From positions 159,062-178,051 of the forward strand of contig DGFM01000017.1 in assembly GCA_002391675.1 (NCBI GenBank): a DNA stretch of 18,990 bases, given 5' to 3'. A program made the position numbers and the translations under genes. Numbering within the stretch: position 1 is the stretch's first letter; each line of letters starts with the position of its first letter. Below the pieces are notes generated by a model. The model was not told the DNA's origin, did no database searches, and saw nothing but the letters and a program-made list of their open reading frames with translations. This DNA comes from Cloacimonetes bacterium UBA3900. GTDB lineage: Bacteria; Cloacimonadota; Cloacimonadia; Cloacimonadales; Cloacimonadaceae. Positions 8,526 to 15,319 of the stretch are shown piece after piece.

Positions 8526-8834
8526 ATGTCAAAACCAAACCAACCTAAACAAATCAACATCAAAATCGACGAAAAAGTGGGTGAAGGAGTTTATGCAAAC
8601 TTCTTTGTAATCACAAACTCACCCAGCGAATTCATTATGGACTTTGGTCGTATCCTTCCCGGCATCCCGGATGCCAAAATCTACACCCGTGTGGTGTGCA
8701 CACCATCACACGCCAAGCAGCTTCTGCAGCTTTTGGAAAAGAATGTAGACAACTTTGAAAAGCAGTTTGGCGAGATCAAAGTTCAGGGTATGCCGGAGAA
8801 CAAACCGGTGGGCTTTAAACCGGATCAAAACTAA
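8526..8834 (+). CDS. DUF3467 family protein
   Basis: This small 102-residue soluble protein matches my memory of DUF3467. It has an N-terminal QINIKID-type strand, a central VYANFFVITNSPSEFIMDF segment (about 22-41) and a helix rich in Leu and Gln around 63-75 (SHAKQLLQLLEKNV). No catalytic residues stand out and its biochemical role is not known to me. From memory, members in Bacteroidota often lie next to rpoC, which would hint at a link to transcription, but rpoC is not in this window. AAGGAG lies 8 bases before the ATG and overlaps the helicase stop codon. It follows the helicase by only 12 bases, so the two are probably co-transcribed. Confidence 0.85.
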   Translation: MSKPNQPKQINIKIDEKVGEGVYANFFVITNSPSEFIMDFGRILPGIPDAKIYTRVVCTPSHAKQLLQLLEKNVDNFEKQFGEIKVQGMPENKPVGFKPDQN

Positions 8835-8851
8835 GGTTTTCAATAAAAGTA

Positions 8852-8879
8852 TTGACGAATGAGCGGACTCAGGAATAAT
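8852..8879 (+). promoter_or_regulatory. Predicted sigma70-type promoter for secDF
   Basis: TTGACG (8852-8857) and AATAAT (8874-8879) are separated by 16 bases. Each differs from the consensus at one position. Transcription would start near 8886, leaving an A+T-rich leader of about 45 bases before the secD ATG at 8933. This is the only sizeable gap (98 bases) in the plus-strand cluster, which supports an independent start for secDF. Confidence 0.55.
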
Positions 8880-8932
8880 GGGTCTTTATATTCAAAATAA
8901 GTGTAAAAATATGAAATACGGAGTTTAAGCCA

Positions 8933-10525
8933 ATGAAAAAATTCTCATGGCGCGGACTTGCTATCCTGGTCTTTGTACTTGCGACTGCATTCTTCCTTGC
9001 TCCTTTGTTGTTCAAAGACAGCTTGCCGAGTTGGTGGGCTTCCTGGAAGTTAAATCTGGGTTTGGACCTCAGGGGCGGAACGCAGATCGTCTTGGAAGTG
9101 GATACCTCTAAACTTCCTGCAGACCAGGCAAGTAAGGCGATTGACAACAACATTGAAGTGATACGAAACCGTATCGACAAATTTGGCGTGACTGAGCCCA
9201 GCATCCAAAGACTGGGCGAGAAGCGCATTGAGGTACAGCTTCCTGGCGTCGAAGACCAGTTGGCTGCTGAAAACCTCCTGAAGAAGACAGCTATGCTGGA
9301 GTTTAAGCTCTTAGCTCCTCCGGATGAAGCTGATAAGATTCTCACCGCTGTCGACCAAAACCTGAGGATGAACGTCTCCCAATTCCCTACCTTGGCCAGA
9401 TTGGACAGGCAAGACAAGGCGCTGGTTGACAGCCTCAAACTGGCAGCAGACACCTTGGGCACTGAGGCTTGGGTCTTCCGCAGAATGATAGACAGAAGCG
9501 AGATGGGCTACCTGGTGCGCAGTGAAAACTATCGCACTCTTGCAGACCTCATGGAGAAGGAAAAGTTCATCGCTCTTGTCCCTGCCGGTTATCAACTTGC
9601 CTTCGGTAAGATGGACAGCCAAAACCCCACTGCAGACCGTGAGTTTTACGTACTCAACAGTGCCGTACAGATGTCTGGAAAACATATCTCCAAAGCCAAT
9701 ATGGAGTATGGTTCCGCCGCATCCACCGATCCACGCACTGCCAACAAGCCCTATGTCTCCCTGCAGATGACGTCTGAAGGCGCTCGCATCTTCGAACGTG
9801 TTACCGCCGATAACGTGGGCAGACGCTTAGCCATCCTGATGGACGACGTGGTCTATTCTGCACCCAATATCCAGGAGCGCATCCCCGGTGGACGTGCCCA
9901 GATTACGGGTCAGTTTACCACCTCAGAAGCCACAGAGCTGGAAATCCTGCTCAACAGCCCCACGCTGGACGCTCCCATCATCCCGGTAAGCTCATCCATC
10001 ATAGGCGCTTCCCTGGGTGCCGACAGCATCAAGAGCGGCATCACAGCAGGTATCATCGGTCTTTTGGCTGTGATGATCTTCATGCTTATTTACTACAAAG
10101 GTGCCGGCTTAGTGGCAGACTTTGTGCTGGTATTCAACATCGGCTTTATTCTGGCTATGCTTACTTTGTTTAAAGCTACACTCACCCTGCCCGGTATCGC
10201 CGGTATCATCCTCACTATCGGTATGGCGGTGGATGCCAACGTAGTCATCTTTGAACGCATCAAAGAAGAGCTGGACGCCGGCAAGACACCCAGAACAGCT
10301 GTGGATGCCGGTTATAGCCGAGCTACAGTCACTGTGTGGGACTCCAACATCACCACCCTGATTGCGGCAGCAGTGCTTTATTACATCGGCTCAGGGCCTA
10401 TCCGCGGCTTTGCCGTCACCCTGACCATCGGTATCATAGGCTCGATGTTCTGCGCCATCGTGTTTGCGCGCACCATCTTCGATAACCTGTTCCTGAAAGG
10501 CAACAAAGAGACAATGAGTATTTAG
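8933..10525 (+). CDS. secD: Protein translocase subunit SecD
   Basis: SecD is an RND-type inner-membrane subunit that uses the proton gradient to pull preproteins through SecYEG. The 530-residue protein has transmembrane helix 1 at about 8-27, the LGLDLRGGTQIVLEV motif at 42-56, a large periplasmic region to about 365, and five further helices between about 368 and 512. Helix 4 and its flank carry GMAVDANVVIFERIKEEL (430-447), including the conserved Asp434 that is needed for proton coupling in this family. The first periplasmic domain contains an insert-like stretch (about 130-240), so the protein is larger than minimal SecD forms. The usual LRAGALPAP segment appears as LLNSPTLDAPI (339-349). 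GGAG at 8920-8923 lies 9 bases before the ATG. secF follows after 8 bases. Confidence 0.97.
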   Translation: MKKFSWRGLAILVFVLATAFFLAPLLFKDSLPSWWASWKLNLGLDLRGGTQIVLEVDTSKLPADQASKAIDNNIEVIRNRIDKFGVTEPSIQRLGEKRIEVQLPGVEDQLAAENLLKKTAMLEFKLLAPPDEADKILTAVDQNLRMNVSQFPTLARLDRQDKALVDSLKLAADTLGTEAWVFRRMIDRSEMGYLVRSENYRTLADLMEKEKFIALVPAGYQLAFGKMDSQNPTADREFYVLNSAVQMSGKHISKANMEYGSAASTDPRTANKPYVSLQMTSEGARIFERVTADNVGRRLAILMDDVVYSAPNIQERIPGGRAQITGQFTTSEATELEILLNSPTLDAPIIPVSSSIIGASLGADSIKSGITAGIIGLLAVMIFMLIYYKGAGLVADFVLVFNIGFILAMLTLFKATLTLPGIAGIILTIGMAVDANVVIFERIKEELDAGKTPRTAVDAGYSRATVTVWDSNITTLIAAAVLYYIGSGPIRGFAVTLTIGIIGSMFCAIVFARTIFDNLFLKGNKETMSI

Positions 10526-10533
10526 GAGGAATC

Positions 10534-11517
10534 ATGAGACTGTTTAAAAATACCAAAATACCCTTCGTAAAGTACCGCAAAATCTCCTACGTTATCTCAG
10601 GAATTCTGATGCTGGTCAGCTTGATTGCCTTGATAGTAAATGGCCTCAACTGGAGTGTGGACTTCACCAGCGGCGTATCCGCCAAGATCAACCTCAAAGC
10701 CAAAGACCCCAGCGTACCTACCTTGAAGGTGGGCGAGCTGCGCAGCGTCTTGAGAGCAAACGGTTTCCCCGAAGCTGATATTCAAAACATCGGCGAGGCA
10801 AAGGATGCTCTTTTCCTGGTGAAAATGAAAAGCAAGCATGACACCGATGAGGTGAGTGCAGACTCCAAAGACCGCATCATGGAAATCATCCAAACCAACT
10901 TCCCCAAGTATGTGGAAGGCAGGAATCTGGAAACAGAAGTGGTGGAGGAGTTCTACGTCGTCGGCCCCAAAGTGGGAGGCGAGCTACGCTCTCAAGCGCT
11001 GATTGCGGTGCTGGTTGCCTTAGTGCTCATGATTATCTACATCTGGTTCCGCTTTGAGCTCACCTTTGGTGTGATAGCCATTTTTGCGCTGTTCCACAAT
11101 GTCTTTATCACCATCGGTGCTTTCGCAATCACGGGTAAAGAGATGACCTTCCAGATCATCGCCGCATTGCTTACCATCGTGGGTTACTCAATCAACAACA
11201 CGATAGTGATCTTCGACCGTATCCGTGAGGAGCTCAGGTTGAACCGTGGCGAGCCCCTGGCTCCGCTGTTTGACCGCGCCATAAACGCCACCCTGAGCCG
11301 CACAGTCATCACCACGCTCACCACCCTGTTCAGCTCGCTGGCGCTGCTGTTCTTCGGTGGCTCGGTGCTGCATGACTTTGCCTTTGCCATGACTCTGGGT
11401 GTGATCCTGGGAACCTACTCTTCCATCTTCATCGCCAGCCCCCTGGTCTTGGATATCTTCGTCCTGACAGGCAAGGAAAAGAAGAGCGTGAAGACACTCA
11501 CCAAGAAGAAACGTTAA
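10534..11517 (+). CDS. secF: Protein translocase subunit SecF
   Basis: SecF partners SecD in the translocase. The 327-residue protein has helix 1 at about 17-37, the VDFTSG segment at 42-47 (the family norm is DFxGG, so one glycine is replaced by Ser), a periplasmic domain at about 48-150, then five helices. The signature LLTIVGYSINNTIVIFDRIR spans 212-231, and a basic tail (about 314-327) follows. AGGAGGA just before the ATG is a near-perfect ribosome binding site and lies directly after the secD stop. secD and secF are separate here, unlike the fused SecDF of some bacteria. The strong terminator 20 bases after the stop marks the end of this transcript. Confidence 0.97.
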   Translation: MRLFKNTKIPFVKYRKISYVISGILMLVSLIALIVNGLNWSVDFTSGVSAKINLKAKDPSVPTLKVGELRSVLRANGFPEADIQNIGEAKDALFLVKMKSKHDTDEVSADSKDRIMEIIQTNFPKYVEGRNLETEVVEEFYVVGPKVGGELRSQALIAVLVALVLMIIYIWFRFELTFGVIAIFALFHNVFITIGAFAITGKEMTFQIIAALLTIVGYSINNTIVIFDRIREELRLNRGEPLAPLFDRAINATLSRTVITTLTTLFSSLALLFFGGSVLHDFAFAMTLGVILGTYSSIFIASPLVLDIFVLTGKEKKSVKTLTKKKR

Positions 11518-11537
11518 TCATTACAGATAAACATATT

Positions 11538-11572
11538 GAAGCCGCCCATTTGAAATGAGCGGCTTCTTTTTT
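11538..11572 (+). terminator. Rho-independent terminator of secDF
   Basis: An 8-base perfect stem (GAAGCCGC, 11538-11545, with GCGGCTTC, 11559-11566) is extended by inner pairing of CATT with AATG. Six T (11567-11572) follow on the plus strand. On the minus strand the hairpin is followed only by a mixed A/T sequence, so it is a weaker terminator for the converging operon. That operon has no other visible terminator. Confidence 0.9.
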
Positions 11573-11589
11573 ATGGCGACATAAGGAGC

Positions 11590-12060
11590 TCAATTGAAGA
11601 CCAATACGCCGCCCTCTTCTTTGAGCCAGCTATGTTTTACCTGGCCCACATAAATAGTATGATCGCCACTGCGAACCTGTGTCACCACCTCACACTCAAA
11701 CACCGCTTTAGCCTGCGTGAGAACCGGCAATCCTTTCAGTTTCCCCTGAATGAACTCCACCTTATTGAGCTCAAACTTATCCGTATCCGCTCCGGTGGTA
11801 GAGCCGGCAGACATACATAGCTCCTTCATATCTGAAGAGGGAAAGACAAGGTTGAAATATGGATTGGCTTCCAGGCATTTGTGGCTGAAACGCATATGCC
11901 CAACCGAGATGGCAAACATGGGCGGCCGGATGGAGGTGCGCATAAACCATTCCAGCGTGATCAGATTGTATGATCCGTCATGCTTTTGAGTGACGGCCAG
12001 CGCGACCTTCGACGGCCTGTGCACCTGGTTGTAGGCAATACTGAAATCTACAGTCTTCAT
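11590..12060 (-). CDS. Flavin reductase-like (FMN-binding split-barrel) protein
   Basis: This 156-residue protein fits the flavin-reductase-like family, FMN-binding split barrels that reduce flavin or use it to reduce a partner. Supporting sequence includes RPSKVALAVT at 15-24, NLITLEWFMRTSIRPPMFAI (32-51, with the family's PP after a Ser/Thr-rich strand), SVGHMRFSHKCL (52-63), an NLVF-type strand near 70, and AGSTTGADTDKFEL (85-98, the GxxxGxDxDKF region). AGGAGA lies 5 bases before the ATG. It follows meaB by 21 bases and ends the pgk-mutAB-meaB operon. Family members with very different partners look alike, so the substrate is uncertain. Its neighbours suggest a link to cobalamin or CoA metabolism; CobR, a corrin reductase, has this fold. 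Confidence 0.85.
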   Translation of the reverse strand: MKTVDFSIAYNQVHRPSKVALAVTQKHDGSYNLITLEWFMRTSIRPPMFAISVGHMRFSHKCLEANPYFNLVFPSSDMKELCMSAGSTTGADTDKFELNKVEFIQGKLKGLPVLTQAKAVFECEVVTQVRSGDHTIYVGQVKHSWLKEEGGVLVFN

Positions 12061-12081
12061 GATATTCTCCTGATTATTATG

Positions 12082-13188
12082 TTAATATCCGTCGAGTTTC
12101 AGCTCTTCCAAAGCTTCTTGCACCGCCAGCACCACAGGTTTCTGGTTTTCTCTGGCTTCATTTCTCAAGACGGAGATTCTCTCTTTGACGCCGGCTCTTC
12201 CGTAGATGGCAGCCAGGACAGCTTCATCCAAAAGGGCATCAAACCAGTGTAAGACCTGATCTTTACGCCGGGTCAAAAACATGGAGCTCTTTTTGGTATT
12301 GGCGATGAACTCATCAATCTTATCTGAGATTGCATCCAAGCCCGTGCCTTCCAAAGCGGAGCAGAGCAGCGTTTGGCTCTGCCAGCCTTTGGTGCTGGGC
12401 TGAATATAGTGCAAAGCGTGATCCAGCTCAGCTTTTGCCATCTTGGCAGCCTGGATATTATCGCCGTCTGCTTTGTTGACAATGATGAGGTCGCTGAGCT
12501 CCATAATCCCTTTTTTGATGCCTTGCAATTCGTCACCTGCGCCGGCGATCTGGATGAGCATAAAGATGTCCACCATGCTGCGCACCGTGGTTTCGGATTG
12601 TCCCACGCCCACGGTTTCGATCAGGATGGTATCGTATCCGGCGGCTTCACAGAGGAGCATAGACTCCCTCGTCTTGCGCGCCACACCTCCCAAAACACCG
12701 GAGCTGGGCGAAGGTCTGATGAAGGAATGCTCATTGCGGCTCAGCTTTTCCATGCGCGTTTTATCGCCCAGGATGCTTCCCTGTGAGATGCTGGAACTGG
12801 GGTCTATAGCCAGAACGGCCACCTTCTTGCCTTGAGAGATCAGATAGCAGCCAAAGCTTTCGATAAAGGTGCTCTTCCCCGCTCCGGGCACGCCTGTGAT
12901 GCCTATCCTGGTGGAAGAACCGGTATGGGGCAAGACCCTTTTGATCAGCTCTTGCCCCATAGCGAAATGGGAGGGGGAATTACTTTCTATCAGAGTAATA
13001 GCTCGGGAGAGCGTTGCACGGTCTCCACGCAGGATTCCTGCCTGCAGGGCATCCAGGTCATACTTGCTGCGTGACTTACGCCAGGGGGCCTTGGTTGTAA
13101 TAGTGTTGGCCGCCTTGGGGCTCATCACCCGCGAGGCATATTCCGGGCCTGCGCCTTCAGGAATCCATTCCGGTTTGCGCTTGCTCAA
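12082..13188 (-). CDS. meaB: Methylmalonyl-CoA mutase-associated GTPase MeaB (ArgK family)
   Basis: MeaB is a G3E-type P-loop GTPase that gates cofactor loading into methylmalonyl-CoA mutase and protects the enzyme from inactivation. The 368-residue protein shows the P-loop GVPGAGKST (99-107), AIDPSSSISQGSILGDKTRM (127-146), the Walker B and switch sequence ETVGVGQSE (191-199), and the guanine-specificity motif NKAD (238-241). A helical C-terminal arm that supports dimerisation in known MeaB follows from about 300. The start is TTG at 13188, 4 bases after the mutB stop, with a GGAAGAG-type site overlapping the end of mutB. An ATG 21 codons later is possible, but it lacks a well-placed ribosome binding site. 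The neighbouring mutA and mutB make the functional call firm. Confidence 0.95.
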   Translation of the reverse strand: MSKRKPEWIPEGAGPEYASRVMSPKAANTITTKAPWRKSRSKYDLDALQAGILRGDRATLSRAITLIESNSPSHFAMGQELIKRVLPHTGSSTRIGITGVPGAGKSTFIESFGCYLISQGKKVAVLAIDPSSSISQGSILGDKTRMEKLSRNEHSFIRPSPSSGVLGGVARKTRESMLLCEAAGYDTILIETVGVGQSETTVRSMVDIFMLIQIAGAGDELQGIKKGIMELSDLIIVNKADGDNIQAAKMAKAELDHALHYIQPSTKGWQSQTLLCSALEGTGLDAISDKIDEFIANTKKSSMFLTRRKDQVLHWFDALLDEAVLAAIYGRAGVKERISVLRNEARENQKPVVLAVQEALEELKLDGY

Positions 13189-13192
13189 TCTA

Positions 13193-15319
13193 CTACTCTT
13201 CCATCAGTTTTTGCATGATGATAGTAGCGGCTTCGGGCAGCCTGGTTCCGGGGCCGAAGATAGCCTTTGCGCCGTGCTCGAAGAGGAAGTCGTAATCCTG
13301 ATGCGGAATCACTCCACCCACGATCACGATGATATCTTCACGGCCATACTTCTTGAGCTCTGCTATCAATTGAGGCAGCAGCGTTTTATGTCCTGCAGCC
13401 AGCGAGCTCATTCCCACGATGTGCACGTCGTTTTCCACGGCTTGGCGGGCAGTCTCTTCCGGAGTCTGAAACAGAGGGCCAACGTCCACGTCGAAGCCCA
13501 TATCGGCATAAGCGGTAGCCACCACTTTGGCGCCGCGATCATGTCCGTCCTGCCCCATCTTTGCCACTAATATCCTGGGTCTGCGTCCTTCACTTTCTGC
13601 AAATGCATCTGTCAAAGCACGCACTTTTTCTATATCATCTGTCATTGTATACTCGCTTCTATACACGTTGTTGATCAGCCTGGTTGTCGCCTGATGGCGT
13701 CCAAAAGCCTTTTCCATGGCGTCTGAGATCTCGCCCAAGGAAGCCCTGTTTCTTGCTGCCTCGATAGATAGCTCCAGCAAGTTTCCTTCACCGGTCTCGG
13801 CGCATTTGGTCAGAGCATTCAAGCTTGCCTGGCACTTTGCTTCATCTCTCTGAGCTCTCAGCTGTGCCAGTCTTGCCAATTGCGCTTCGCGCACCGCGGT
13901 GTTATCCACTTCCAGGATTTCCATTGGGTCTTCTTTTTCCAGGCAATACTTATTCACTCCCACGATCACCTCTGATCCGGAGTCGATCTTCGCCTGGCGT
14001 CTGGCAGCCGCTTCTTCGATGCGCATCTTGGGCAATCCTGTTCCGATCGCCTTGGCCATACCGCCCAGCTCTTCCACTTCCATGATATGCGCCCAAGCGC
14101 GGTTCATGATCTCATCGGTGAGAGATTCCACATAATATGAACCTGCCCAGGGGTCTATCACCTTGGTGATATAGGTTTCATTTTGCAGATAGAGCTGCGT
14201 ATTTCGAGCGATGCGGGCGCTGAAATCCGTTGGCAGAGCGATAGCCTCATCCAGCGAGTTTGTATGCAGGGATTGGGTATGCCCCATTGTGGCAGCCAGA
14301 GCTTCGATGCAGGTACGCGCCACGTTGTTGTAGGGGTCCTGTTCCGTGAGGCTCCAGCCTGAGGTTTGAGAGTGCGTTCTCAGCGCCAAGGACTTGGGGT
14401 TCTTGGGCTCAAACTGATTGATTATCTTGGCCCAAAGCATCCTGGCAGCACGCATCTTGGCGATCTCCATAAAGTAGTTCATCCCCTGGCCCCAGAAGAA
14501 GGAAATCCGAGGCGCAAAGTCGTCGATATCTATGCCGGCTTTGAGACCGGTGCGCACATATTCCCAGCCATCAGCCAGCGTGTAAGCCATTTCCAGGTCT
14601 GCAGTTGCACCCGCTTCATGCATATGATAGCCGCTAACGCTGATGCTGTTGAATTTGGGCATTTTCTTACTGGTATAGGCAAAGATGTCCGCGATGATGC
14701 GCATAGACGCTTCCGGTGGGTAGATATAGGTATTGCGCACCATATATTCTTTGAGGATATCGTTTTGGATGGTTCCTGTGAGCTGTTCCGGCTTCACGCC
14801 CTGCTCTTCCGCAGCCACGATATAGAAAGCCATGACGGGGATCACCGCCCCATTCATGGTCATGGAAACGCTCATCTTATCCAGCGGAATATGATCGAAG
14901 AGAATCTTCATATCCAGGATGGAATCCACTGCCACACCGGCTTTTCCCACGTCTCCTATCACCCTGGGATGATCTGAATCGTAGCCACGGTGTGTAGCGA
15001 GGTCAAAAGCCACGGAGAGTCCTTTCTGACCCATGGCCAGGTTCCTGCGGTAGAAGGCGTTAGTCTCTTCTGCGGTGGAGAATCCGGCATATTGGCGGAT
15101 GGTCCAGGGTCTTTGCACATACATTGAAGCGTAAGGCCCTCTCAGATAAGGAGCAAAGCCACTCAGGAAGTCCAAGTGTTGCATCTTTTCCAGGTCTTTT
15201 GCCTCATAAAGTGCTTTCACGTCTATCTGTTCGTTTGTTTTCCACAAGGGTAGTTCAGCTTTTTGCACCGCTTTTCCCGGGGCAAAATCCGGTTTGATTT
15301 TGGTAAGATCAGGTATCAC
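13193..15319 (-). CDS. mutB: Methylmalonyl-CoA mutase, large catalytic subunit
   Basis: This subunit interconverts succinyl-CoA and (R)-methylmalonyl-CoA using adenosylcobalamin. The 708 residues comprise a TIM barrel (about 40-560), with Tyr77 in RQYAGFST and His232 in SGYHMHEAGA matching Tyr89 and His244 of the Propionibacterium enzyme. A B12-binding domain (about 580-708) follows. It contains KMGQDGHDRG (587-596): His593 is the predicted lower cobalt ligand, with Asp591 and Lys587 of the ligand triad also present. The GG-containing strand IVGGVIP (666-672) and FGPGT (688-692) complete the corrin pocket. The start is GTG at 15319, overlapping the mutA stop by 4 bases (GTGA). The enzyme should be a mutA-mutB heterodimer. 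Confidence 0.97.
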   Translation of the reverse strand: MIPDLTKIKPDFAPGKAVQKAELPLWKTNEQIDVKALYEAKDLEKMQHLDFLSGFAPYLRGPYASMYVQRPWTIRQYAGFSTAEETNAFYRRNLAMGQKGLSVAFDLATHRGYDSDHPRVIGDVGKAGVAVDSILDMKILFDHIPLDKMSVSMTMNGAVIPVMAFYIVAAEEQGVKPEQLTGTIQNDILKEYMVRNTYIYPPEASMRIIADIFAYTSKKMPKFNSISVSGYHMHEAGATADLEMAYTLADGWEYVRTGLKAGIDIDDFAPRISFFWGQGMNYFMEIAKMRAARMLWAKIINQFEPKNPKSLALRTHSQTSGWSLTEQDPYNNVARTCIEALAATMGHTQSLHTNSLDEAIALPTDFSARIARNTQLYLQNETYITKVIDPWAGSYYVESLTDEIMNRAWAHIMEVEELGGMAKAIGTGLPKMRIEEAAARRQAKIDSGSEVIVGVNKYCLEKEDPMEILEVDNTAVREAQLARLAQLRAQRDEAKCQASLNALTKCAETGEGNLLELSIEAARNRASLGEISDAMEKAFGRHQATTRLINNVYRSEYTMTDDIEKVRALTDAFAESEGRRPRILVAKMGQDGHDRGAKVVATAYADMGFDVDVGPLFQTPEETARQAVENDVHIVGMSSLAAGHKTLLPQLIAELKKYGREDIIVIVGGVIPHQDYDFLFEHGAKAIFGPGTRLPEAATIIMQKLMEE

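Noticed and set aside
8817..8840. AAACC/GGTTT inverted repeat followed by T at the end of the DUF3467 gene, a possible terminator
   Set aside because: The stem is only five pairs with a 13-base loop and lacks G+C strength, so it is unlikely to terminate efficiently.
8911..8928. Five-codon mini frame (MKYGV) just before secD, reminiscent of leader peptides that control secDF in some bacteria
   Set aside because: It has no ribosome binding site, is far too short for an arrest peptide, and is expected by chance in an A+T-rich leader.
12869..13570. Open frame of 233 codons on the plus strand across the meaB/mutB junction
   Set aside because: It runs antisense through two conserved genes and its translation has no domain features.
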